Below, piece after piece: positions 7,665-14,172 of a stretch of DNA of 14,225 bases; position 1 is the stretch's first letter, and each line of letters opens with the position of its first letter. The translations under genes were made by a program, and so were the position numbers. This DNA is from Nitrospira sp. (GTDB lineage: Bacteria > UBA9089 > CG2-30-40-21 > SBAY01), in assembly GCA_005239945.1 (NCBI GenBank), contig SBAY01000063.1, positions 1 to 14,225 on the forward strand, given 5' to 3'. The notes under the pieces are model-generated. The model was not told the DNA's origin, made no database searches, and was given only the letters and a program-made list of their open reading frames with translations.

Positions 7665-8180
7665 ATGAAAACAAACTGTTCCAACAAAATTAAAACCATC
7701 GATGAACTAAAAGACATCATCTCGAATCTTAAGATACAAGGTAAAAAAATCGTCTTTACCAATGGCTGTTTTGATTTATTACACCTGGGTCATGTCAAAT
7801 ATCTTCATGAGGCAAAAAACTATGGTGATATTTTAGTTGTGGCGATTAATAGTGATGCCTCGGTTAAAGCCATTAAAGGAAACACAAGACCATTGCTCCC
7901 AGCGGAGGATAGGGCTCAAATACTCTCTGCCTTGATGTGTGTCGATTATGTGGTTATATTCGATGAACTTGACCCGGTCAGGGTAATTTCAGAATTAGTA
8001 CCAAATGTATTGATAAAAGGGGGTGATTATCAACTAAATGAAATAAAAGGGCGTGAAATTGTTGTCTCTGCCGGAGGTCAAGTATTAACCATCCCGGAGA
8101 TTAAAGGTAAGTCAACGACTAAGTTGATACAAACTATTGTAGAAAAATATAATTTGGAGGTAAAAAAAGATGAATATTGA
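7665..8180 (+). CDS. rfaE2: D-glycero-beta-D-manno-heptose-1-phosphate adenylyltransferase (HldE second half)
   Basis: This nucleotidyltransferase of the cytidylyltransferase superfamily joins AMP to heptose-1-phosphate to give ADP-glycero-manno-heptose. It shows FTNGCFDLLHLGHVKYL (31-47) with the HxGH signature HLGH (40-43), INSDASV (61-67), RPLLPAEDRAQIL (75-87) and a C-terminal IKGKSTTK (146-153). The length of 171 residues is slightly above the roughly 160 typical of stand-alone RfaE2. The ATG at 7665 has only a weak A-rich upstream region and no clear Shine-Dalgarno, so translation may be low. Its last 11 bases overlap the next gene. GmhA, GmhB and HldD, which complete the pathway, are not in this window. 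Confidence 0.94.
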   Translation: MKTNCSNKIKTIDELKDIISNLKIQGKKIVFTNGCFDLLHLGHVKYLHEAKNYGDILVVAINSDASVKAIKGNTRPLLPAEDRAQILSALMCVDYVVIFDELDPVRVISELVPNVLIKGGDYQLNEIKGREIVVSAGGQVLTIPEIKGKSTTKLIQTIVEKYNLEVKKDEY

Positions 8181-8913
8181 TTTCACTCAAGGACAAATAT
8201 CGACGATAGGTATACTGCTTATTGGGATTTTATTGGGAATATTTTTAATGGCCCTGGTAACATGGATTATCAGTTACCAATTAATGAGTGTTTCTGCAAG
8301 GACTAAAAGGGCACTACAGCGGTTGATTGGAATATTAAAAAGGGATCTGATCAACAAACAATCTATCTCAGTCGCCAGGATATATCGTCTTATTCGGTCA
8401 GTAGGCAGACGGGAAAATGTGAAATTAGCCCTGTATGTTGCCCCTGAGGTACCATTGGAAGATGTTGAGTTAGCCATTAAAGAGGATGAAAAACTTGATT
8501 TGCCGCAAAAGGAAGAATGTATCTTACAGATTGAGAAGATATTGGAGGAAATGTCCGGACAAAAGAGACTAACTGCCTTACCTATCGAATTGTCCGAATT
8601 GATTAGATCGTTAAAAGAGAAACTACAAAAAGGTGTGCTGGAGGAATTGGGCGAGGAATTGGTTAAATTACAACTCTGGTATGAAACCACGGATTTTGGC
8701 AAAAAGGCGACTAATTTCCGTATGCGTGTAGTTGCCTCTTTAGTCCTCTTGTTATTAGTCTGGATTAGCACCGGGGTAATAACCTTCTTCTCTGTATTTC
8801 CACAGGGTTATAATTGGTGGACAGGATGGTTGATGATAGTCACTCCAGTAGTGATTTTGTTATTATTTGCACTGGGATATTTCAATATCTGGAAGGACCA
8901 GGAGAAGGTATGA
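8170..8913 (+). CDS. Membrane protein of unknown function in the LPS operon
   Basis: I do not recognise this 247-residue protein. A first membrane segment lies at about 12-36. A mostly helical, charged, leucine-rich soluble part follows (40-183), with coiled-coil-like stretches near 113-165. Two more membrane segments are at about 186-208 and 217-238, ending in a short basic tail. The start has a good Shine-Dalgarno (TGGAGGT, 8155-8161, eight bases ahead). It overlaps rfaE2 by 11 bases and kdsB by four (ATGA), so it is translationally coupled to both. Its position suggests a role tied to the envelope or to LPS-precursor handling, but that is inference from context only. Confidence 0.8.
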   Translation: MNIDFTQGQISTIGILLIGILLGIFLMALVTWIISYQLMSVSARTKRALQRLIGILKRDLINKQSISVARIYRLIRSVGRRENVKLALYVAPEVPLEDVELAIKEDEKLDLPQKEECILQIEKILEEMSGQKRLTALPIELSELIRSLKEKLQKGVLEELGEELVKLQLWYETTDFGKKATNFRMRVVASLVLLLLVWISTGVITFFSVFPQGYNWWTGWLMIVTPVVILLLFALGYFNIWKDQEKV

Positions 8914-9653
8914 AGGTAGTTGGAATAATTCCGGCAAGGTTTGAGTCGACAAGGTTTCCGGGTAAACCATTGGCTGAAATTCTGGATAAACCAATGATAC
9001 AATGGGTCTATGAACAGGCAAAAAAATCTAAAAATCTGGAGGCTTTAATAATTGCTACGGATTCCCAACTTATCTATAATAAAGTCAAAGAATTTGGTGG
9101 CCAGGTAGTTTTAACCTCGCCAGAGCATCAATCAGGTACTTCAAGGGTAGCCGAGGCAGCCGCACAACTTGAGGCAGAGATTGTAGTTAATATCCAGGGT
9201 GATGAACCACTCATTTGTCCTGCGTCAATCGATGAGGCGGTTAAACCACTTATTACCAACTCGACCATTTGTATGGCGACACTTAAACAAAGAATAACCG
9301 AGGAAAGTGAGTTTTCTAATCCTAATGTAGTTAAGGTTGTTACCGATAAGGATAATTTTGCCCTTTACTTTTCTCGCTCACTTATTCCTTCTGACCCTAC
9401 CTCCTTTATTTATAAACACATTGGACTTTATGTCTACCGGCATGATTTTTTGTTAAAATTAGTCCAACTACCACCTACCCCCTTAGAACAAGCAGAAAAA
9501 TTAGAGCAATTAAGGGTGTTGGAAAATGGGTATAAAATAAAGGTGATTGAGAGTAACTATCCTTCTATTGGGGTGGACACGAAAGAGGATTTGGAGAGGG
9601 TAAGACGGGTAATCAGTAATCAGTTGTCGAAAAATGTTGACAAAGACACATAA
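8910..9653 (+). CDS. kdsB: 3-deoxy-manno-octulosonate cytidylyltransferase (CMP-Kdo synthetase)
   Basis: KdsB activates Kdo with CTP to give CMP-Kdo for lipid A-Kdo assembly. The 247 residues match the family length. Motifs are IIPARFESTRFPGKPLA (6-22), EHQSGTSRVAEA (72-83), NIQGDEPL (94-101), YFSRSLIP (153-160), YKHIGLYVYR (168-177), EKLEQLRVLENGYKIKV (196-212) and GVDTKEDLERV (221-231). The acidic residue usual after SGT is Ser here. The true start is the ATG at 8910, with AGGAGAAGG upstream and a four-base ATGA overlap with the preceding gene. The frame is open further upstream from 8814, but that extension lies inside the previous gene and lacks family similarity. The last residues are encoded by a heptamer pair (GTAATCA twice, 9609-9622). 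No later LPS gene follows. Confidence 0.95.
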   Translation: MKVVGIIPARFESTRFPGKPLAEILDKPMIQWVYEQAKKSKNLEALIIATDSQLIYNKVKEFGGQVVLTSPEHQSGTSRVAEAAAQLEAEIVVNIQGDEPLICPASIDEAVKPLITNSTICMATLKQRITEESEFSNPNVVKVVTDKDNFALYFSRSLIPSDPTSFIYKHIGLYVYRHDFLLKLVQLPPTPLEQAEKLEQLRVLENGYKIKVIESNYPSIGVDTKEDLERVRRVISNQLSKNVDKDT

Positions 9654-9665
9654 TAATTGTATATT
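9637..9665 (+). promoter_or_regulatory. Possible promoter overlapping the kdsB stop, facing mntA-hepT
   Basis: TTGACA (9637-9642), a 17-base spacer and TATATT (9660-9665). It points into the repeat-rich gap. A start near 9672 would give an mntA leader of nearly 380 bases that runs through the hairpin element. The boxes are good, but the distance to the gene is long. Confidence 0.5.
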
Positions 9666-9751
9666 ATAAGCATACCGTTTACAGTAACCGCTCAGTGAAC
9701 GGTGGAAGGATGAAGTTGAGAAGATGAGAAGGTAAGAGGATGAGAAATTGA

Positions 9752-9891
9752 GGTGGTGTCTTACTTTAGTTATAAAGGTAAGGCGGATCTCCTGGAGTGC
9801 GAAGCTTCAGATTTGCTATCGTGGTTATAAAGCTAAAGCTTTATACTCCAGTAGGATAGTTACTTATTTATAGCTATTGTTAGACACCACC
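9752..9891. mobile_element. 140-bp MITE-like hairpin element with target duplication
   Basis: The ends are GGTGGTGTCT (9752-9761) and its exact complement AGACACCACC (9882-9891). Complementarity continues imperfectly inward: TAGTTATAAA pairs with TTTATAGCTA, and CTGGAGTGCGAAGCTTC with a stretch ending TACTCCAG. The direct repeat GAAATTGA flanks it on both sides (9744-9751 and 9892-9899), or nine bases GAAATTGAG if one end base is shared. It has no coding capacity, so it would need a transposase from elsewhere. GG-type ends with 8-9 bp duplications occur in families such as ISL3, IS256 and IS1595; the family is not decided here. It sits inside the composite repeat and is therefore younger. Confidence 0.85.
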
Positions 9892-9916
9892 GAAATTGAG
9901 TTTTCTCTGCATTTCT

Positions 9917-10028
9917 CCTCATCTTCTCACCCTCCTAACTTCCCAACCTCTTCTTTTCATGAAAGAAGTTGAGAAGATAAGAAGGTAAGAAGATAAGGTA
10001 ATCTTTCCTTCGATAACTGAGCGATTAC
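9917..10028. repeat. Intergenic composite repeat, copy B (match to 6321-6426)
   Basis: This forms the right part of the composite element. 9917-9957 is identical to 6321-6361. The purine tandem that follows has one extra 8-nt unit, TAAGAAGA-like, relative to copy A. It ends in CGATAACTGAGCGATTAC (10011-10028). Confidence 0.85.
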
Positions 10029-10050
10029 CCGTTCACAGGAGATGGTCAGT

Positions 10051-10479
10051 ATGTACAAAGGTAGAATGAATATTACCCGAGCAACTCTCCAGGAGAAGGA
10101 AAAGATAATTGGTCGTCTGGCCGATTTCATAAAAGGTCGTCAAGAAATCTCTTTTGCGTATATTTACGGCTCATTCGCTGAAGGGCTACCTTTCCATGAC
10201 ATTGATTTAGGTATTTATGTCGCAGGAATTAAAGAAGAAGAAGTAACTATGTATGCCCTTGAACTGGCACAGGACATTAGCCGAATGGAACACATTCCTG
10301 TGGATATACGGGTTCTGAACTATGCACCTGTGCTTTTTTTGTATCATGTGTTCAAAGGACATTTAGTATTTGAGCGAAATGAAGATATACGGATTGACCT
10401 TGCTCATAAAACAATCCAGCGATATCTGGACATAAAACCAATAATTCATAAGGGAATTAAGGAGGCATTCTCTAGATGA
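10051..10479 (+). CDS. mntA: MntA-type minimal nucleotidyltransferase (antitoxin)
   Basis: This small nucleotidyltransferase is the antitoxin of HEPN/MNT systems. In studied pairs MntA transfers AMP to a tyrosine of HepT and silences it. Residues (from the ATG at 10051, 142 aa) show YIYGSFAEGLPFHDIDLGIY (38-57): the GS pair at 40-41, the DxD at 50-52, and a third Asp likely at 85 in VDIRVLN. The GS-to-DxD gap is 8 residues rather than the commonly quoted 10. I chose 10051 because AGGAG (10037-10041) is nine bases ahead of it; the ATG at 10042 directly abuts AGGAG, too close for initiation. It overlaps hepT by ATGA, so the two are coupled. Confidence 0.88.
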   Translation: MYKGRMNITRATLQEKEKIIGRLADFIKGRQEISFAYIYGSFAEGLPFHDIDLGIYVAGIKEEEVTMYALELAQDISRMEHIPVDIRVLNYAPVLFLYHVFKGHLVFERNEDIRIDLAHKTIQRYLDIKPIIHKGIKEAFSR

Positions 10480-10892
10480 TACTCAACCAAGAATTGATTC
10501 TTACTCGATGTCAGGAAATTGAAGATTCCTTGGAACGAATTAAAAGAATCAGGGAAATGACGAAAGAGGAATTCCTTAAAGATAAAGACGCTCAGGACAT
10601 AGCCTGCTATCGTTTGCTTATAGGTATTGAATCTGCCTTGAATTTATGCTATCACATATCTGCAAAATATCTTAAAAAGGTACCTGAGGAATATGCAGAA
10701 TGCTTTATAATATTATCTGATGCAGGAATTATTCCTGAATCCTTGTCGGAAAATCTGCAGAAAATGGCGAGATTCCGTAACCTGCTTGTTCATATGTACT
10801 GGAAGATCGATTATGGTACGGTTTATGACATAATAAGATACAATATAGAAGACTTGCATAAATTCTCCAGTTTAGTTGTATCTCTTTTGTAG
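10476..10892 (+). CDS. hepT: HepT-type HEPN ribonuclease toxin
   Basis: This is an all-helical HEPN-domain protein of 138 residues, the toxin partner of MntA. The diagnostic motif is R-N-L-L-V-H-M-Y at 101-108: the Rx4HxY signature with R101 and H106 as the expected RNase residues and Y108 as the site AMPylated by MntA in characterised systems. The N-terminal helices (about 5-62) include DIACYRLLIGIESALNLCYH (41-60), typical of this family. The gene starts inside the mntA stop (ATGA overlap), and GGAGG upstream (10461-10465) serves as its ribosome site. All key residues are intact, so the pair is probably functional. Its place next to a mobile hairpin element and repeats fits an acquired module. 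Confidence 0.9.
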   Translation: MILNQELILTRCQEIEDSLERIKRIREMTKEEFLKDKDAQDIACYRLLIGIESALNLCYHISAKYLKKVPEEYAECFIILSDAGIIPESLSENLQKMARFRNLLVHMYWKIDYGTVYDIIRYNIEDLHKFSSLVVSLL

Positions 10893-10907
10893 ATTTTAGG
10901 TAAAGGG

Positions 10908-10999
10908 GTAAGCGTTCAGGTATCTAAAGATAGAAGTTAGAAAACCTGTTATCTGAGCTCTGACTTTTATCTTCTGATATCTAACACCTGAACGCTTAC
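10908..10999. repeat. 92-bp palindromic element between hepT and pyrG
   Basis: The outer arms GTAAGCGTTCAGGT (10908-10921) and ACCTGAACGCTTAC (10986-10999) are a perfect 14-bp inverted pair. Inside, AAGATA..AAGT..AGA pairs imperfectly with TCT.ACTT.TATCTT. The ends resemble the family word GTAACCGCTCAGTTATCG (GTAAGCGTTCAGGTATCT on the left), so this is probably another member. It has no T-run after the stem, so a simple terminator is unlikely. Confidence 0.75.
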
Positions 11000-11004
11000 G
11001 AAAA

Positions 11005-11032
11005 CTGATAGCTGACTGCTGACAGCTGAACG
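11005..11032 (+). repeat. Four 7-nt tandem units (CTGATAG-type) before pyrG
   Basis: Four consecutive heptamers, each starting CTGA: CTGATAG, CTGACTG, CTGACAG, CTGAACG. The array ends 24 bases before the pyrG ATG. It is a clear example of the 7-nt periodicity seen in the other gaps. Confidence 0.8.
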
Positions 11033-11056
11033 CTATTGATTTGGGAAGGAACTAAA

Positions 11057-12721
11057 ATGACAAAATACATCTTTATCACCGGCGGAGTAGTATCATCATT
11101 AGGTAAGGGGATTGCGGCGGCATCCATTGGACAACTATTAGAAAATAAAGGCTTTAAAATACGGATGCAAAAACTCGACCCATACATAAATGTTGACCCT
11201 GGAACTATGAGTCCTTATCAACATGGCGAGGTTTATGTTACGGATGATGGGGCAGAAACAGACCTTGACCTGGGACACTATGAACGGTTTACTAATTCAA
11301 TTATAAATAAGGATAGTAATATTACCGCTGGAGCGGTTTATTATTCGGTCATAATGAAAGAAAGAAAGGGAGACTATCTGGGTAAAACCGTTCAGGTTAT
11401 CCCTCATATTACGGATGAAATCAAGGCAGGAATATTAAAACTATCCAGAATGCCTCAACAAGTTGAGGCTTCCAGGACAAATAATGATGTGGATGTTGTC
11501 ATTGTGGAAATTGGTGGCACGGTAGGGGATTTTGAAGGATTGCCCTTTTTAGAGGCAATCAGACAGTTTCGTAAGGATGTTGGTCGGGAAAATGTCCTTT
11601 ATGTCTATCTTACCCTGGTACCTTTCATAAATGTTTCAGGTGAAACCAAGACAAAACCTACTCAGCATTCAGTGATAAAATTACGTGAGCTGGGTATTAC
11701 CCCGGATATTATTTTATGTCGAACCGAAAAGCCACTGTCTATGGAATTAAAAGATAAAATCACCCTGTTTTGTGATGTGGACAAGGAGGCGATAATCGAT
11801 GCCTATGATGTAGATACGGTCTATGAAATCCCATTGGTATTTAAAAACCAGGGGTTAGATAAGATTATTATTAAATTGCTGAATTTAACATTGCCAATAA
11901 AAGAATTGCCTCAAGAAGAAGAATGGAGAAAGATAGTAAATATTCTCAAAAATCCAGAAACCGAAGTGAATATTGCGGTTGTAGGAAAATATATTCAACT
12001 TCAAGACGCTTACAAAAGTATTATTGAGGCATTAATTCATGGTGGCATACCTCATTTCTCAAAGATAAATATTAAATGGGTAGATTCAGAGGAACTTACT
12101 ATTCCTGAAAAGATAGACATAGCATTTAAAAATGTAGATGGGATATTAATTCCTGGAGGTTTTGGGTATCGGGGAATAGAGGGAAAAATTAAGGCTGTTC
12201 GATATGCCCGTGAAAACAAAATTCCATTTTTAGGGATATGTTTAGGGCTTCAATGTGCAGTCATAGAATTTGCTAAGAATGTTGCCAACCTTGAAAATGC
12301 CAATAGCTCGGAGGTTGACCCCAATACCCCTCATCCTGTTATCGACTTGATGGAAACACAAAAACAAACCGCCGATAAAGGTGGCACAATGAGATTAGGC
12401 CAGTATCCGGCTAAACTTTTACCCGGTTCCTTTGCCTATCAATCTTATGGAAAAGACCTGGTTTACGAACGACATAGACATCGATATGAGGTAAATAACA
12501 AATATCGCCAGATTTTAGCAAACTATGGTATGATTTTTAGTGGAGTGTCATTAGATGATAATTTAGTGGAGATAATCGAGTTGAAAAATCACCCCTGGTT
12601 TGTGGCTACTCAATTCCATCCGGAATTCAAATCCAAACCAACTGCTCCACATCCATTATTCAAGGACTTTATATGGGCAAGTTTAAAAAGGAAGACTGAA
12701 GGGAAGAAGGCTGAAGGTTGA
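11057..12721 (+). CDS. pyrG: CTP synthase
   Basis: PyrG converts UTP to CTP with ATP and glutamine, supplying CTP for nucleic acids, phospholipids and, here, KdsB. The 554 residues cover both domains. The amidoligase domain (1-265) begins MTKYIFITGGVVSSLGKGIA and contains DPYINVDPGTMSP (42-54), EIGGTVGD (151-158) and the SGETKTKPTQHSV loop (194-206). The glutaminase domain (about 295-545) has IPGGFGYRG (365-373), catalytic Cys395 in GICLGLQ and the FHPE pair (His521, Glu523). The frame is open upstream to 11036, but the ATG at 11057 has GGAAGGA six bases ahead and matches the family N-terminus. The last residues (TEGKKAEG) are encoded by the repeat array that follows, so the repeat has grown into, or supplies, the C-terminus. 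Confidence 0.97.
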   Translation: MTKYIFITGGVVSSLGKGIAAASIGQLLENKGFKIRMQKLDPYINVDPGTMSPYQHGEVYVTDDGAETDLDLGHYERFTNSIINKDSNITAGAVYYSVIMKERKGDYLGKTVQVIPHITDEIKAGILKLSRMPQQVEASRTNNDVDVVIVEIGGTVGDFEGLPFLEAIRQFRKDVGRENVLYVYLTLVPFINVSGETKTKPTQHSVIKLRELGITPDIILCRTEKPLSMELKDKITLFCDVDKEAIIDAYDVDTVYEIPLVFKNQGLDKIIIKLLNLTLPIKELPQEEEWRKIVNILKNPETEVNIAVVGKYIQLQDAYKSIIEALIHGGIPHFSKINIKWVDSEELTIPEKIDIAFKNVDGILIPGGFGYRGIEGKIKAVRYARENKIPFLGICLGLQCAVIEFAKNVANLENANSSEVDPNTPHPVIDLMETQKQTADKGGTMRLGQYPAKLLPGSFAYQSYGKDLVYERHRHRYEVNNKYRQILANYGMIFSGVSLDDNLVEIIELKNHPWFVATQFHPEFKSKPTAPHPLFKDFIWASLKRKTEGKKAEG

Positions 12722-12803
12722 TAGACTAAAGGTTAATAGGGAAAGAAAAATAGAAGGTTGAAGTATCTTATCTAACAGCCTTCAGCCTTTTCACCTTCAG
12801 CCT
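12690..12803. repeat. Heptamer-type inverted repeat overlapping the pyrG 3' end
   Basis: Purine-rich 7-nt units (GGCTGAA, GGTTGAT, AGGTTAA) run from the end of pyrG to about 12744. A complementary arm of CAGCCTT-type units lies at 12776-12803. GGCTGAAGG (12709-12717) pairs with CCTTCAGCC (12779-12787). The pyrG stop is within the left arm. Confidence 0.75.
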
Positions 12804-12830
12804 ATTTACCTGATTAAGGAGTAAAAAGTA

Positions 12831-13961
12831 ATGGAATTATCTGTGGTTATGCCTTGTTTGAATGAGGAAAAAACTATTGGGGTTTGTATCCAAAAGGCAA
12901 TGAAGGCTATGGAAGATAAAGGGGTAACGGGAGAGGTAATCGTGGTGGACAATGGTTCTACGGATAATTCAGCTAAGATTGCCAATTCTATGGGTGCCAG
13001 GGTAATCTCTCAGCCGGTAATGGGTTATGGCAGTGCCTATTTGATGGGCTTGGAAGAGGCTAAGGGTAAATATATCATTATGGCTGATGCCGACAATACC
13101 TATGATTTACAGGAATTGGGTGAATTTTTAGATAGTTTTAATGCCGGCTATGAGTTTTGTATTGGTAGCCGATTTAAGGGTAAAATATTAAGCGGAGCAA
13201 TGCCCTGGTTACATCGATATATTGGTAATCCTATTCTGACAGGGCTTTTAAACCTATTTTTTGGGGCTAAAATCTCTGATGCCCATTGTGGTCTGCGGGC
13301 AATAACCAAAGAGGCATATAAAAAAATGAATCTTAAAACCCTTGGTATGGAATTCGCCTCTGAAATGGTGATAAAAGCACTAAAACTTAAACTAAAAATT
13401 AAAGAAATACCTATCACCTATTATCCTCGTCAAGGGAAATCAAAACTTAATTCATTCAGGGATGGCTGGCGACACCTTAGATTTATGCTTCTGTATTCCC
13501 CAACATATCTGTTTTTAATCCCCGGTTTGTTGATGTTTTTCCCCGGATTGGTTATTTTACTTGTCTTACTTCCAGGACCTTTAATCTTAGGCAAACTGTT
13601 TTTCGATATTCATTATATGGTTTTAGGAAGTTTATTGGCTATTCTTGGTTTTCAAACGGTTAATCTTGGGGTATATGCTAAGGCATATTCTCTAACCGAA
13701 CATTTTGAAGAAAATGATAGGATTATCGAATGGTTTCTCAGGTATTTTAATTTAGAAAGAGGCTTAATCATTGGTGCCTCAGTCACATTATCAGGTTTAG
13801 CTATAAATGGTTATATTTTGATTCGTTGGATTTTGGGTAATTTTGGTCCTTTAAGTGAAATTCGTCCTGGATTAGTCGCCTTGACCTTCACGGTTATTGG
13901 TATTCAGATGATATTCTCATCGTTTTTCTTGAGTATCTTGGGGATTAAGAAGAAAAATTAG
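12831..13961 (+). CDS. GT2 family glycosyltransferase with C-terminal membrane domain (DPM/dolichyl-P-glucose synthase-like)
   Basis: This is a GT-A fold family 2 enzyme that probably transfers a sugar from a nucleotide donor to a polyprenyl-phosphate carrier at the inner membrane. The N-terminus is typical: SVVMPCLNEEKTIG (4-17), VIVVDNGSTDNSA (36-48), then the metal-binding DAD (86-88) in MADADNTYD, IGSRFKG (111-117) and DAHCGLRA (150-157). After the catalytic domain (about 1-222) come roughly four hydrophobic segments (223-256, 262-285, 311-334 and 345-370) ending in KKKN. The length of 376 residues fits membrane-tailed members. Donor and acceptor cannot be told from sequence. AAGGAG (12817-12822) lies eight bases before the ATG. 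It may feed LPS or protein glycosylation, in keeping with the envelope genes upstream. Confidence 0.88.
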   Translation: MELSVVMPCLNEEKTIGVCIQKAMKAMEDKGVTGEVIVVDNGSTDNSAKIANSMGARVISQPVMGYGSAYLMGLEEAKGKYIIMADADNTYDLQELGEFLDSFNAGYEFCIGSRFKGKILSGAMPWLHRYIGNPILTGLLNLFFGAKISDAHCGLRAITKEAYKKMNLKTLGMEFASEMVIKALKLKLKIKEIPITYYPRQGKSKLNSFRDGWRHLRFMLLYSPTYLFLIPGLLMFFPGLVILLVLLPGPLILGKLFFDIHYMVLGSLLAILGFQTVNLGVYAKAYSLTEHFEENDRIIEWFLRYFNLERGLIIGASVTLSGLAINGYILIRWILGNFGPLSEIRPGLVALTFTVIGIQMIFSSFFLSILGIKKKN

Positions 13962-14078
13962 TAGGGAAAGGAATAGGCAGGAAGCAAGGAAGCCAAAAAA
14001 TGGAAGAAGCAAGGAAGCCAGGGAAGCAAGGAAGGAAGGTTTTCTTTCTCCCTTCAGCCTTCAGCTTTTCTCCCTATT
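13962..14078. repeat. Purine-rich tandem array (GGAAGCAA-type) after the glycosyltransferase gene
   Basis: The array begins right after the stop codon. GAAGCAAGGAAGCC occurs twice, plus a shortened third copy. A pyrimidine-rich arm (about 14041-14078, CCTTCAGCC-type) is partly complementary, and TAGGGA near the start pairs with TCCCTA near the end. It has the same design as the other gap repeats. No gene is visible from 13962 to the window end. Confidence 0.65.
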
Positions 14079-14130
14079 TTCTTGATCAGAAATTCCCCGA
14101 CATTTAGCAATAGTTTAAAGAAGTGGATTT

Positions 14131-14172
14131 TTTGAGGGGGAAAACCTTTTGAAAAAGGTTTTCCCCCTCAAA
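14131..14172. repeat. Perfect 20-bp-stem palindrome (GAGGGGGAAAACC type)
   Basis: The arms at 14131-14150 and 14153-14172 are exact complements around a two-base centre. The core word GAGGGGGAAAACC is mirrored as GGTTTTCCCCCTC. No T-run follows on either strand, so it is more like a dispersed palindromic repeat than an intrinsic terminator. What follows (14173-14225) shows no clear gene or promoter. Confidence 0.75.

Larger units (their letters stand above)
9675..10037. repeat. Composite intergenic repeat with inverted ends and flanking 9-bp direct repeats
   Basis: This covers nearly all of the 397-base gap 9654-10050; I see no gene in it. The left end starts GTAACCGCTCAGT (9684). The right end, read on the minus strand, starts GTAATCGCTCAGTTATCG (10028-10011). 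Immediately outside are CCGTTTACA (9675-9683) and CCGTTCACA (10029-10037), direct repeats matching at 8 of 9 bases, as expected of an old target duplication. The interior has 8-nt purine tandem units (about 9713-9745 and 9967-9997), a pyrimidine-rich block identical to 6321-6361, and the later 140-bp insertion. Confidence 0.7.

Noticed and set aside
8274..8771. Minus-strand open frame of 165 codons
   Set aside because: It is antisense to the membrane-protein gene, is Ser/Asn-rich with no domain, and has no promoter or ribosome site.
8814..8909. Upstream extension of kdsB
   Set aside because: It lies in the coding sequence of the membrane protein, has no ribosome site, and family similarity starts at MKVVGIIPAR.
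9684..10028. CRISPR array
   Set aside because: The repeated units are 7-8 nt or single inverted pairs; there are no regular 25-40 nt repeats with unique spacers, and no cas genes.
13998..14105. 35-codon open frame in the final gap
   Set aside because: It is encoded wholly by the purine tandem repeat and its pyrimidine arm, with no ribosome site.
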